Shown one piece after another: positions 22,991 through 35,089 of a DNA stretch of 64,000 nt. Each line of letters opens with the position of its first letter. The stretch's first letter is position 1. Position numbers and translations under genes: made by a program. The notes below the pieces were generated by a model. The model saw nothing but the letters and a program-made list of their open reading frames with translations. It did not search any database and was not told the DNA's origin. Location of the stretch: positions 148,891,559-148,955,558 of the forward strand of contig CP136066.1 of NCBI GenBank assembly GCA_032622095.1. The letters run 5' to 3'. This DNA comes from Siphonodentalium dalli. Lineage: Eukaryota > Mollusca > Scaphopoda > Gadilida > Siphonodentaliidae.

Positions 22991-24190
22991 TGTTATCATA
23001 TTATGAGAACTGGGAACTAGAAACTGGGGTTGGTCTGGGAACTAGTAACGGAATTCATGGAACTTGTGTAAGGGCAGATATGAAGCTACTCACAAAAAAC
23101 CTTCAACGGCATTACAGCACAATAAATTGGGTTGATACAGTGCAATGCTAATATGGGTGAATCTGTGTTTAAAAAAAATAATAATTAAAAGATTATTTAG
23201 CTGGTTTTGAATGAGATGATATATACCGTACCACGGTGCCACACACCAATGAAAACTGTATGTACTCTATATATGTAGACATCAGAGGCTACATAGGTGA
23301 AGCTGTACATCCCTGGTGTTACTTGTAACAATCGTAGTCGACGAATCTTAATGCGCATGGAATTATACCTGCTAAGTTAATGGCACCTAATCGTATCGTT
23401 GTCTCCTAAAATTTTGTGGACCGAACAATGAAGAGCATTTTTTTGATAATTCATGTTTCCGATGGGTGGGAAAGTAGTGTGATGACCGTGGATATAATCT
23501 AGGAAGCTGGTACTGATATATACGGCGCGGCAATGCCGATAGTTGTGTGGTTTAGAATAATTCAAGTGTCCGATGGGTGTTCGAGTTGGATTGTCTTCAT
23601 CTAGAAATGATACACCAAATCATATTAAATAAAAGGTCGACCGACCACAATGTCCCTGGAGACGGTGGCTAACTGAAGGATTGGATATGTCGGAATAAAT
23701 ATCATCCGGAAACCTCAAATGTTGAAAATCAAGAACATTCGTCAAACTAGGGGCCATAATTGCGGTAGAAAAGATCGGGTAAGTCTGGTTTTCGAACTCG
23801 TTCAAGATATTTTTTAAAAACAGCTCTTACGCAAAACATTGTTAAAATCGGTTAATATTTGTTCAAGTTATTGCGCTAACGAGCTAGAAAAGTCGGCAAA
23901 AATTACAAGAACTCGACAAAAATGGTTCCAACCAAACTCAGAATTGCAGGTTCCAACGATGTTTAATATCTGTGCCAAATTAAAAAAAAATGACGGAATA
24001 TGTACACAGGCTCGGGCTAAAGTTGGGTCCCAGGATGTATGATGCTATGTCAAAAATGTTTTCTATTAAATATGTATGGCAGTGTGCGTTTTAGTCATGG
24101 TTTGGACGATGAACCCATTTCTTTGTGATAGATGCCAAGATTAATCAATTAATTTGCAATTACGTTAAAGGGAGGTAAAAGCTATTCTAC
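22991..24190. other. Non-coding stretch, no recognisable gene
   Basis: Short frames only (23,377-23,565; 23,620-23,805; 23,839-24,042) with no motifs. No element ends recognised. Confidence 0.4.
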
Positions 24191-24200
24191 ATCATAAGTT

Positions 24201-24792
24201 TCAAGATCTATCCAAGTAGACCCACGGAACGTCGATAAACCTAGCGGTATTTTCAATTAGGAGATTCATTTCAATAGAACATTGTGTGTCAGTATCTATA
24301 GAGTGATTTTTAATCACCTCTCCAATTCTGTTCGTTGCCACCAGTCTCATAAGATTAATATATGGATTTCCAGAATAACAGGTGCGCCTTGGGTGGTAAA
24401 AGCCTTTTGTATTTATCACATTGAGTGCTTCTTTCAACGGTTTACATTTCAACATCAGAATCCCTTCCTGCTGAAACTTTGACGAGCGACACATGCCAAT
24501 CGATATAGGTATCGCTGGGCATGTATTGACAAGGCTGAAATATAGCTCCAGTCTTATAATTGATGCTACGTACACAGAATGACAATGCTTTCATGAAATT
24601 CCTATCCGATTGATTATTACAATACAAATTGGCATTGTCTTGGAGAATGACTATATACATATATTGCATATTTTGGTTATAAATGTTGGAATCGTTGTCC
24701 GACTTAAGTTGGCTGAATATTAGGCACAAATAAATTGCTAGTTTTCCGGGTGACATCCTGTCTGAGTGAAAGAAAGAAGTCAAGACTGTCAC
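24201..24792 (-). pseudogene. Relic of an unrecognised protein, one frameshift
   Basis: Two minus-strand frames, 24,792-24,442 and 24,575-24,201, overlap and together look like one old coding stretch of about 190 residues broken by an indel near 24,480. The second part has LKEALNVINTKGFYHPRRTC followed by NPYINLMRLV. The same pattern (L-x-E-x-LN, TKG, Y-x-PR-x-TC, Y-x-x-LM-x-LV) occurs on the plus strand at 29,642-29,863 and, more decayed, at 29,256-29,420, with about two thirds of bases matching in the best block. Shared protein pattern in three independent places argues that it was once coding and multi-copy, as in a transposon, virus-derived or gene family. I do not recognise the family and give no function. 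Confidence 0.45.
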
Positions 24793-25299
24793 CGTACAAT
24801 CAATTTGTTTTATAGTATTAGTGTATACTTAATGCAGATATAAACAAATAAAAATACCGTATACATGAAGATGTTGTCCGTGTTGGATGAGGTGTGTTGA
24901 CAATTAATTTGGAAATGCCGCGCCACCTCATACATGTACTATAGGCTATAGTCCCGGCTTTGGCCATTGGGTCGATAGTCGGTGTGACTTTTCAGAGCGT
25001 TTATGATTTCAAGTGGGTTTCACTGATCTCTTCGTGGTATACCTGCCAGTATTTTGGGTTCTGGGACTTCTCTTCCCGATATCGCGACGTCGTATCGTTT
25101 ATACCACTATATAGACATGGCAGAAATCGCCACCATCTGCTCCTCTGGTATTTAAACATTAAATCGACAATATGGATAGAGAAAACCCAGATCCATCAGG
25201 ACCTAAAACTCATACGTATTTTCAACAACAGACTGGGAGATGTTACAAAAAAACAAAGAAATGTTTTTGAAAACAGTTTCGCAGCCCATAATCATGATT

Positions 25300-26010
25300 A
25301 CGTAGCTAGAAGCTTGGCGGCCCCCCGGGAATCCTTGCATTTTCATGCGGTGCCACTCGGTGGGCGTCCACGGGACAGGGACGCAACCATATAACCCCTT
25401 CCAAATGTTCGATAATTGGGCTGAAGTCGTGCACGGAGCTCAACATTGCAATTTTTGTTGCTAAATCGGCTGCGTGGCCAGAACCATTGCAGTCACAAGG
25501 GAATCCTTCCGTGTATATATGGTCGTGCCCCATGTCATATATAAGATGCCCGCTCGGTGGCACCGCACGGAAATGCCAGGATTCCAGGGTGGCCGCCATG
25601 GTTCTGGCTACGCAGCCGATTTAGTAACAAAACGTGCTATTTGGTCTCCATGCACGACTTCAGACCAATTTTCGAATATTTTGAAGGGGGTATATAGTCA
25701 CGTCCCTGTCCTATAGATGCCCGCTGGGTGGCACCGCACGAAAATGCAAGAATTCCCGGGTGGCCGCCATGGATCTGGCTACGCAGCCGATTTAGTATCA
25801 AAAGAGGCTATTTTGACACTCCATGCACGACTTCAGCCCTATTTTCGAAAATATGGAACGGGTTATATGGTTGCCTCCCTGTCCTATATAGATGTCCGCT
25901 GTGTGGCACCGCACGAGAATTCAAGGATTCCCTTGTGACTGCCATGGTGCTGGCCACGCAGCCGATTTAGCAATAAAAAGTGCAATGTTGAGGTCCATTC
26001 ACTCACGAAA
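25300..26010. repeat. Three to four tandem units of about 190 bp
   Basis: GGTGGCACCGCACG(G/A)AAATGC.AG(G)ATTC and GGTGGCCGCCATGG.TCTGGCTACGCAGCCGATTTAG recur at about 25,310 (partial), 25,555, 25,735 and 25,905. CATGCACGACTTCAG.CC follows in each. The frames at 25,306-25,970 on both strands stay open because of the repeat and its GC-richer composition; none shows a domain. Confidence 0.75.
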
Positions 26011-26400
26011 CCGTTGGGGTTAAACACAATTAATAATGATTTCCATATTACTACAGGACATTTACTAGGGTTGGGGCAACTGTTCAAAAACTGGTTCCTT
26101 GTATACTTTTTCAGTAGAAGCATGGCATGCATATTTTCAACATCGGAAGGGTTGTGATAAAAAAAATTGCACTCTATTCCAATGTTTTAATGTCACGTGA
26201 CCTCCAAATCCAAGATGGCTGCCGTCTTAAGCAAAAATCAGGATATTTTCTAGGATTTTTGTGCATGTTTTTGACCAAATCTACCCCAAATAGCCGCCAT
26301 ATATCCCCAAATCATCCGGTTCACTTGCCTTTATTGTTACTGGTTCAGTCGAAACAGCAGATGTGCTCAGGAAGGTTGGAGTTAACATTGTGGGTTGTTT

Positions 26401-26825
26401 AACTCAGATAAAATATAGATTTATAACATTGTACGCAAGACCCGATATAGTTGAAAACGGTCATTGTTTATATTGCCGTTAGAGCTGTATGGCTAGTTAA
26501 CCTTCATCAATTTTGTTCTAACTCTATGGTTAATTGACATTCATCTAACACCACAAAGACAATACAAGGAATGAAATAGATTTCACTCTGATGTTGGTGT
26601 GATTTAATGTGGTTTAATGTCACGTGACCTCTATGGTTATCAGATAAAATATAGGTTTATAACATTGTACGCAAGACCCGATATAGTTGAAAACGGTCAT
26701 TGTTCATTTTGCCGTTAGAGCCGTATGGCTCGTTAACCTTAATAAATTTTGTTCCAACTCTATGGTTTATTGACATTCATCAAACCCCTTAAAGACAATA
26801 CAAGGAATGAAATAGATTTCACTAG
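26401..26825. repeat. Direct duplication, units about 190 bp, offset 239
   Basis: CAGATAAAATATAG(A/G)TTTATAACATTG begins at 26,404 and 26,640; both copies continue through CCGATATAGTTGAAAACGGT to GAATGAAATAGATTTCACT. A wider frame is also repeated: CTGTTCAAAAACTGGTTCCT at 26,080 and at 26,837. Confidence 0.85.
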
Positions 26826-26934
26826 TGTGTGGGCAACTGTTCAAAAACTGGTTCCTTGTATACTATTCTTAGTAGCAGCATGGCATGTGCATTTTCGACA
26901 TCAGGATGGGTTGTGCTAAATAATTGGACTTAAT

Positions 26935-27420
26935 TGGATTTTTATTCGCAATTCGACTTCCAGTTCTATGAAATGATTGTTTATGAATGAAGGATCGTCT
27001 AATCAAATACAAAAAGTTAGAAACTTATCTACGTCGGAGTTTAAAGACCAATGTTATTCGCCACCCCAAGTTTGAAGAATAAAGTTATTCGCCACCCCCA
27101 CCCAATTCAGATCGAAGATTGTTTTTCGCAATTCCAGTTCTAAAAATGATTGTGTTTGATTGAAGGATTATCTAATATTATGCACAAAATAACAAACTCA
27201 TTTGACATCCAAGTATTGAGAATAAAGTTATTCGATACCCCCCCCCCAGCCCACACCCAACCGTCTTACATAATTTCTTATCGCATATTTTTGTTCGTAA
27301 TTCCACTTCCAGTTCTATAAAATGATTGTTTATGATTGAAAGCGTCTAATCTAATGCACAAATAGTGGGGCGGATAGATGACAAAATCGTGCATTTTATG
27401 GTAAAAGCACCAAACTTAAC
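26935..27420. repeat. Diverged tandem phrases and poly-C tract
   Basis: TTCGCAATTC.ACTTCCAGTTCTA.(A/G)AAATGATTGT is repeated near 26,943, 27,125 and 27,295, each followed by GATTGAAGGAT...TCTAAT. A CCCCCCCCC tract lies at 27,238. It ends in the GGGGCGGATAGATGACAAAA phrase shared with 21,180 and 35,400. Confidence 0.6.
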
Positions 27421-28019
27421 AGCATGTACTACATACAAAAATAAGACATTTTGGACAGCACACTACATGTATTTGCTGGTTTGATTGTGTTATTCAATTA
27501 TCATTTATACTCCAAGGAATGTACAAGTTTAACCTACATGCATGGACTGTAGTTATATTTGTTGTTGGTCTTCTCTTTGGCTGTTTTCATTTCATAGTCA
27601 GTGATGGTGATATGTGAAACTCAATGTTGCTCATCTCTCACGATCCAGAACAAATCATTTAGTGAAAATGTATTGCTGTCCCGATTTAAGCAAAACATGC
27701 GTCTATGTCTTAGTGCACTTTATTGTATCAAATAATTAATATCATGTCATGCCATGTCCCATCCAATTATTTCAATCCGTGTAGGTTTATACACTGAAAA
27801 TGTATTTTGAAGATTTAAAATCGGATGGTGGTCATGTCATTCCCATGTATGGATTTTGTCTTGGAGAGATCAACAGGAAGTTAACGACAAATATAACTGC
27901 ACTGTGGTTCCCCGTCTGCATTTAAATCGTCAACACACCTCTGTAACTGGCTGAACCGGTTTTCATTGTTTTCAAAAATAAAAACACGTTCGATACTAAG
28001 TCCCCGGAAGACTGCTAAT

Positions 28020-28240
28020 TCCTGAAGTTGTCATATATTACAATCCTACACCAACAGCGTGAATAACCGTGACAATTGTGTCCTCAAGAACAAAAACACA
28101 TTGGAGGAGGGCAGTCTTCGATTTTTTATTGGTTATGACACAGTATGGTGTGGACGGCTGTTTCCTAAGTGTTGCAAGTGACACGTTAACGGCTACTCTT
28201 TTGGCGGCGATCAGTAGACACAAAACAATAAACAAAGGTG
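28020..28240 (-). pseudogene. PAN/apple-like exon relic with frameshift
   Basis: The minus strand from about 28,235 reads FIVLCLLIAAKRVAVNV, a signal-like hydrophobic start without an upstream in-frame ATG, then PYCVITNKKSKTALLQCVF. After LEDT a one-base shift gives the better continuation NCHGYSRCWCRIVIYDNF, the C-x(n)-C pattern seen at the end of PAN/apple domains. I therefore read it as a third PAN-type exon, not obviously related in sequence to the pair at 8 and 13.6 kb, and either decayed or affected by a base error. Domain identity is a pattern judgement only. Confidence 0.4.
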
Positions 28241-28435
28241 CTCGTTACAACTTGTTCTATCTAGTTACATAACCCACAACAGCGGTTCTGGGGTTAGGAC
28301 GAAAAGTTGCGAACGGACGGACGGATATATAGACAGATCTCATAATATGTCTATATAAACATACATGTAAACACACCAACTTTTGTCTTTTCGGGTAAAG
28401 CATCTTGCGGATAACCACAAACAAAGTGGTGAAAC

Positions 28436-28750
28436 TCGCGTCGAGAGACATACCCTTTCGCAGATTTGTTTAAACGCAGAATAAGAATGGATTAGTGGTC
28501 CATGAGCGATACTTGTTTCTCAATGAATACATATCGCTCGCGATAATTTATGTCGTGTCAATAAGCGTTTTATCGGCCTGCACATTGTTCCGATTGGTAA
28601 CAAGGTAGTTTGACTGCATGTTCATACCACCGAATAGAGTTATCAACTAAATGACAACTGAACGACAAGATGCGCCCTTTGACCACCAATGTAGGTCTAA
28701 AACCAGGTTTAACTCGGATGTTTAAACTGGAGATGATGACTCCGGCCTAT
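28436..28750 (+). repeat. Interspersed repeat, partner of 37,757-38,100
   Basis: AGACATACCCTTT, CAATGAATA, GGTAACAAGGTAGTTTGA, TTGACCACCAATGTAGG and AAACCAGGTTTAACTCGGA match, in reverse orientation and in the same order, the segment at 37,757-38,100. Some phrases are themselves partial inverted repeats (TTTAAACCTCCGAGCTTAAACC in the partner). Confidence 0.65.
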
Positions 28751-29224
28751 ATGTTCAAACATAAAACCCAACATCATAATTTTGCATATATACATAATAA
28801 CTGCTGGTATACAATTTATATTCATACGTACAAAATGAAGCACGTAACAAATACTGCTCAGTTGTATGTATTTGATTGTATAAATATCGATTATAACATG
28901 TCATACAAGTGGGTTTATTCATAGGCCATGTTAAGTGATACATGTTTATCTGGCTGGTATATATATATATATGACATGCACCACGGATCGATTCAGGGGT
29001 GTGAGCAGGGAGGGGTACACACGCTATTACAAGTACTTATAATTTATGTGCACATAACAATAGTCTGAACATGTCATACCGTTACTTTCAGTTGTGATCG
29101 TATTGTCTGTATGTGTATGTAGCCTTAACGATAGGAGTAGAGGCAATTTGAGCCTCACTGCCACATATTCACGATCACCTATATTGACTGGCTAATGTCG
29201 CTTTTTACCGATCCAGCAGGAAGA

Positions 29225-30115
29225 GAACTTTTAATGTTTAATTGAAAAACTTTGAATGAATAACTCGACACGACAAACACAAAGGGCGCTTACTACCTCC
29301 AAGACACACCTGTTGTGTTGTGATGTTGTAGATCGTTCATATGAGGTTGGTGGCCCTTTGTTGTCGCTCGATTATCGTGGAAGGTCAGATTTGAAGAGTG
29401 GTCCAAAATTAGCCTTTAGTTTATCAAACAACGTTCTATTGAAATTAAATTTCTATGGGAAATACCATAATGCCTATCGAAGCTCTCCAGGTCTACCTTG
29501 ATAATGACTTTGCTTAGAATAAACTAGAACAATAAACCGTTAAATTTGCGAAACACAATGACAATTAAATTTTCTAGAAGGATGTAGCCTTTATGTCTTT
29601 TGCAAAGAAACTGGCTGATATTGACCACTTTTACACACTAATTGGTTCATTATTCTAACATCCGATCCAAGACTAACAACTCGCAAACTCTAAAATATTT
29701 AAAAAGAACGTTGAATGAGTTACTAAACACGACAAGCACAAAGGGCGTTTATTGTCCAAGACATACCTGTTGTTTTGTGATGTTGTATATGTCTCTTATG
29801 AAACTGGTGCCATTTTTGTCTCTGGATTATTGTGAGAGATCAAAATTGGAGAGGGGTCCATAATTAGCCATTGGTTTATCAAACAACGTTCTATTGACAT
29901 TAACGTTCTATAGGAAAGGCCATAGTACTCATAGAAGCTCTCCAAATCTACTTGGAAAATTACTTTGTCTGGAATAGACTAGAAGATTAAACGGTGAAAT
30001 TTGCGCACAATGGCATTCACATTTTGAGAAGGATGTAGGCTTACGTCTTTTGCAAAGAAACTGGCTAATATTGACCACTTTTACAAACTAATTGGTTGAT
30101 CGTTCTAACGTCCGA
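29225..30115 (+). repeat. Direct duplication (about 450 bp) containing two copies of the unrecognised protein relic
   Basis: TTGAATGA.TAACTCGACACGA / TTGAATGAGTTACTAAACAC starts near 29,250 and 29,711; both halves run through GTCTTTTGCAAAGAAACTGG and CTAATTGGTT (29,640 and 30,090). The second half is open at 29,642-29,863 and reads LNELLNTTSTKGVYCPRHTC, then YMSLMKLV, matching the minus-strand relic at 24.2-24.8 kb. The first half has the same residues split over frames. The rest of each half is non-coding. Confidence 0.6.
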
Positions 30116-30392
30116 ACGAGTTATTCATGAACTCTAACGCATTTGACGAATATGGCACTGCATGAGCATCCATGTATGCATTTCCAATGGCCTAGCATCC
30201 AATTAGAACATTAACATAAAACGGATTTAGTGGTAAGCTAATATATATGTCGGAAGTGACTTCAATGTTCATTAAATATTATGATTATGTATATACATCC
30301 ACAGGTTTATAATTATGATGACTAGTACACTTGCTTGAATACATAATGCTATCATGAGAATGAGTATCGATGAGCATGCCAAGCACAATTAG

Positions 30393-30797
30393 TTGTCATC
30401 GATAGCAACATCCAGTAAATTCGCCTCTTATCGTATTATCAAGACCTCATTTGAACGAGAAAGTTACCTATCAATAACAAACCACCGAGTCATGCAAAGC
30501 ATCATTCTTTTCCGAACGAGGAACCATAGACTCTCAATAGAATATGGTACGTGGACCAATGCCCCATATTCGGATAGATTATGTGCCCTCTGCAACTCAG
30601 AAATATGCGACGAGTATCATGTAATCCTTAAATGTATTGAACCCCAAGACATACGCGTACAATACCTGGGACCATACTATTATCGGAGACCAAACGCTAA
30701 CAAGTTAGCAGCACTATTCAATAACCACAACAGAAGAATTACCAAGAATCTCTCAGTGTTTATAAAAAAGGTCATTGATATATTTCGGAACTCTTGA
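30393..30797 (+). mobile_element. LINE C-terminal fragment with CCHC zinc motif
   Basis: The last about 130 codons of a non-LTR retrotransposon protein. The C-terminal motif LCALC-NSEICDEY-H-VILK-C has the C-x2-C-x8-H-x4-C spacing that ends many LINE ORF2 proteins, preceded by NHRLSIEYGTW, and the frame ends IDIFRNS before TGA. No reverse-transcriptase catalytic box is present upstream, so it is 5'-truncated; DNA after the stop (to about 31,230, rich in CTCT) is probably its 3' UTR. It comes from a different LINE lineage than 3,524-4,965. Confidence 0.65.
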
Positions 30798-31563
30798 GGC
30801 TACATTTTCGGACAAACAAGTAACCCCCCTTCAAAATATACCGTTATAATATACTTGTTTCTTACACATGTACCAAAATTTTATGAAGAAGGACCCCAAC
30901 ACCAATACAATAGTTTATGGCTGCAGATGGGCTTATTTGATAAGCACAACAAGTAATACAATCTGATTCCTCTTGAGGCTTAATCACTTAAACCATTCAA
31001 AATCCATATCCATTTACCGAACACGCAACCATTACGCCGAAATTAATAACAATAACCCTATATATCTATCAGACAAAATATAAATATAAAAGAAGCATCT
31101 TTCCCTTCCCGCGCTCTCTCTCCATTCTCCATCTATATACCTTGTCTTTCACTCTATATTATCTCTCTCTCTCTACGTCTGTCTTACATATAATGTTTGT
31201 GTTATATTGAAATAGTGTTCAACTATCCTTTCCCAGTGTTCAGTCAGTCGAATTTTTCAAAGCAGTCAAACAGAAACAAAAGGCCCATTGCCTATTTAAA
31301 AAAACTTAATGTCGTTATCGCGATATATAACTTGAACAAACGTCGACCGATTTGATGCATAGCTGATAAACGGATTTTTCATAGCAACATCTCGGTCGTT
31401 CTCGCAAAGCGGATGTTTTACCTGAGATATGGATTTTAAATTGTGTACTTGAGTAATCCCAGGGCGACAACTCTAAAGCACTTCAACTAAACTGATCCCT
31501 GTTCTACGACAATATCTGGAAATAAATAAAAACATCGATGCTCAACTGTTGTTAAATATATAT

Positions 31564-32690
31564 TACTAGCAGGTTAGCCCGCCACCGGCTGCGTTTGTCC
31601 GAAACATGACATTTTATGACATGTTTATTTTTTAATATTAATTAGTTTTTTTATTTTTTGTTTCTGGCGGAAAAATTTACCCGATGAAATCCCCCCTTCC
31701 TAGGAACGATATTGGGTTTTTCAATATTTTACCCGATTTGACCTTGAATTGATCATTTTCAAGGTCAAGGTCATGTCGGGGTCACAATATATAATTTGTG
31801 GGTACCCGTTTGAAGGTTAAGACTGACCCGATGAAAAATTCCCCCGTTCCTAGGAACGACAGACATAAGAATGTTTCACACAATGCGACGTCGACGATCC
31901 CCGTGTGTTTTTACACTTATATACGAAGTTTGAGCTCACCTAGGGCGGAAAAAGTTACCCAATCCGCGTTCTTAGGAACACAACACGCTCCGCGTTCTTA
32001 GGAACGGAAGAGGTATGATTTTATTTAACCTGCACGTGGCCATTGAGCAGCCCCTGACAGAGGTTGTCCACCCTTACGAGTTGGTCAATAGTCCCCACAA
32101 AGTTAATCCCGTCGCGAACCCCATCCTCGCAAAGAGCAGACAGTCAATTAATCCCGTCGTGAACGCCATCACCAACGCGACGTAATTTTGTTTGGTATCA
32201 AGTGTTGCGTTCTAAAAATAGGAAAGCACTTGCGTAAATACGAAATTGTGAGTGTTGGTTTGTAACCGGGATTTCTGAGAAGCATTATGCCTATAACTAC
32301 CCCCCTAAGCCCTGACCTAAGTGTCATACATACTATATCAATGATGTTGTAAGAGTACTATGGCATCCAATAAATCTCCCCGCATAGGAAACCACTCAAT
32401 GTTCCCGTATATCTCTCTGCAGATGCTAATAACGTTGAATGGTAAACAGACGCTCTTTATAGCGATGCGTCAAAAACAAACGCTCATTAAATAATCACTT
32501 GATTAACTCACGCCGTGCCGTTTTTTGTGATTAAGATTGGAGAACGGGTGCTCTGAGCTTCTCCAGCACGCGACCACGACGATTCCCGTGGTATTTTACC
32601 TTTAGATAGGAAGTTTGGTCCCGATCGGTCAACCCGTTTTCGATTCTATGAAGTACATATATATATACGGAAGTCTCAAAATATATATAT
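31564..32690 (+). mobile_element. Interspersed element, ACTAGCAGGTTAGCCCGCC start
   Basis: It starts after TATATATT with ACTAGCAGGTTAGCCCGCCA and ends ACGGAAGTCTCAAAATATAT in AT-rich DNA. It contains ACCTTGAATTGATCATTTTC followed by TCAAGGTCAAGGTCA, a block repeated in the element at 47,901-48,350, and several copies of CGTTC(C/T)TAGGAACG, a near-palindrome (31,699, 31,846, 31,969, 31,994). No protein motif; the frame at 31,798-32,001 is not taken as a gene. Length and ends are inferred. Confidence 0.45.
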
Positions 32691-32699
32691 AGATAGATT

Positions 32700-33540
32700 A
32701 TTGTTATTGGCGTACATGAGTCCTATTACCATACTGTTGGGGATAGCATTTTGAATCTACCCATATATAAAATTTATATGTTCTTACAAGTATATGACCC
32801 AATCAAAATAGATGCACAGCGAACAGTTTTTATGAGGTTTCTGGTCATTAGCAATACATAATGGATAGAGTATGACAAACAACAGGTGATTCACCAAAAT
32901 GGTTGCCATGCCAACGGTGTACGTTATTCGATCGGATCATATTTTATCCCCATAAAATTGACGATTGTGTCCTCTTTCCACCCAACTAATGGTGTGGCCA
33001 TTGTCTATCGGGAAGAGCAATTTCTAAGTTTAAGGGTCGCCAATTGGCCTGGTCACATGTTTCGTAAAATCTCTCACACAAGTAATAATCAGCCTATGGA
33101 TAAGATATGTGTCTCAAAATAAAGGCTATGCTCTCGAGAATGTAACAAAATATCAATATGATGCAATAAATTGAGAAAGGTTCCTCATAAAGACAAATGA
33201 TAGCACATGAAGTGATAAAACACTTGACCTTTCATAGTCACCTTGACTTTTGAGATCAGTGCTGGATGTTCGTCTTGGAGAATGTATGCATGCAAGTATT
33301 ATTATAAACCATATCCACCAACAAGTCCACCGTTGTCACTAAAATAATTCACATATGATCATTTTCCAGAATTCTCAGAAACCACATACTGTTGCTATGG
33401 TAACGCCATTTTTGAGGCTACTAATCGATAAGAAGCTTATCAACAATGGTTTCCAATGTCTCCAGTATATGGGATTTACGATTAACTAAATTGCACAAAA
33501 TCCCCAATTTTGTTTACGAAACCCATTTTTGTATACAAAT
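32700..33540. repeat. Diverged interspersed repeat with GCCATGGCAACC-type boxes
   Basis: CAAAATGGTTGCCATGCCAACGG (32,897), TTTGACTTTTGAG... and TTGCTATGGTAACGCC (33,391) resemble the box at 21,305 and 35,287. Nothing gene-like; frames at 32,886-33,122 and 33,446-33,667 have no motif. Confidence 0.4.
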
Positions 33541-33585
33541 GACAGGCTACTATGAAGACAGTTGGAGTGTGACATGGTCCGATCT

Positions 33586-33913
33586 TCCTGGAGCATCCGG
33601 GGCCTCGGTGGCTCAATCGGTTAGGGGTACAACTCCAAGCCGTTTCGCCCTCCAGCGCTGGCGATAAGGGTTCAAATCCTCATGTTTCCGTCGTGGACTT
33701 TGTAGCTCGAAATCGTTATCTGGTGGAGTTACCAGTTACTCGCCGATGGCCGGTGGTTTGCCGCGCATGGTTGACGAGTTTATCAGCCATTGAAATCACT
33801 GTTAGATTAGTCGCAAGTGTGCGGATTTCCTCCACCACTATAACTGGTAATGTCGTTGCTAAAGCGACAATAAACCCCAATCAATCAATCAATCAATCAA
33901 TCCTGGAGCATCC
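33586..33913 (+). mobile_element. tRNA-derived SINE with 13-bp target-site duplication
   Basis: The element runs 33,599-33,900 between two copies of TCCTGGAGCATCC (33,586-33,598 and 33,901-33,913). Its head holds an RNA polymerase III promoter: A box TGGCTCAATCGG near 33,609 and B box GGTTCAAATCC near 33,669, with tRNA-like spacing. A body of about 200 bases follows, and it ends in (AATC)n. The long direct duplication and intact promoter boxes show an ordinary LINE-mobilised SINE insertion; the perfect duplication suggests it is not very old. The parent tRNA is not certain. Confidence 0.9.
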
Positions 33914-34026
33914 AAAGGTTGCCAAGAACTATTGCGACGTGGTTGCAAGAATGGATGCAAAAACAATTGCAAATTCTCGAGGGCATCATTACGCTGTACT
34001 GCTCTATGCAGTTGCAATTGCAAATA

Positions 34027-34182
34027 CAGTAATGCCCTAAGTAATCGACCCCTTAACCACATCATAATTATGGGTAATTTTCAGGATTTAGTCGGAAATA
34101 AATATCCATATTTCCGACTAAATCCTGAAAGTTACCCATAATTCTGCTATGGTTAGGATGTCGATTACTTAAGGCATTACTG
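34027..34182. mobile_element. 156-bp near-perfect hairpin MITE, TA target site
   Basis: Flanked by TA at 34,025-34,026 and 34,183-34,184. The left end CAGTAATGCCCTAAGTAATC and the right end read inward CAGTAATGCCTTAAGTAATC begin arms of about 75 bases that pair almost completely around AAATAAATATCCATATTT. CAGT ends with a TA duplication suggest a Tc1/mariner-type MITE. A transcript would fold into one long stem, which makes it a possible small-RNA source. Confidence 0.85.
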
Positions 34183-35089
34183 TAAGTGTTGCCAAAAGTG
34201 ACATGTATGCAAGTTTTTCCAACTCTTTAGGGTGCGTTCACACAACTAGCAGAATTGACTGGCGATTTTATTGAATTATTCATACTTGACTATCCATTGC
34301 ACATTCTTGAATGCCACTTATCGCAGAATGAGTGTCTTCGACTGTTTTATCCTATATTGGAGCGGCGAAATGCCACGAGTTATTGCATGATTGATTCTCA
34401 TAATATATTAGAATCAAATTTTTTAGCACACTTCAGTTGTATAACAACTATATAGGGAATTACATATATCTCACGATATTGCTATTGCAAATGTAAACAA
34501 TTCATATCATACCTTGTCGCACATAATTCGCACCTACGCTCGTAATAAAAACATTTGCTTACCTCTATTTTGAATAATTATAGTTAATATCATAAATATG
34601 TAAACTTTGCGGTACTTGTATGTTGCACATATAATACCACAATGATTAGCAGCTTGTTAAATTGTGAGTAAGTGTTATTATAGCTGCACAAAGGTAATCG
34701 GGTAGCTCCATAGCAACGGTTGCCAAGCAGTTTTGTACCAGACCAATATTGTCCACACACACTCGCTAAAATGATATGATATAAAGTTAACGCGGAAGAT
34801 TGTCATAATCAACTTTCAGATAGTTTTATATCATAGAACTGCTTCTCGTGTCATTGTAACCATCAATTATAGTAATCGAAACAAACAACCCATTGTTTTT
34901 TTTTTGCATTATATTTACGCTATTCCATCATCTTCTGGCCTATAATTTTTGTTTTGCAATCCTTAGAATTGTTATATATATACAGAGTGATTTATCAGTT
35001 TATATTTTCTTGTCAAAGTACATTTTATAATAAAAAATGAACACACATCTCAATAAAATGTCGATACACGCAGCCAATAATAGGGACTT

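Noticed and set aside
24960-25394. 144-codon plus-strand frame
   Set aside because: Its second half enters the 190-bp repeat array and no motif is visible in the first half.
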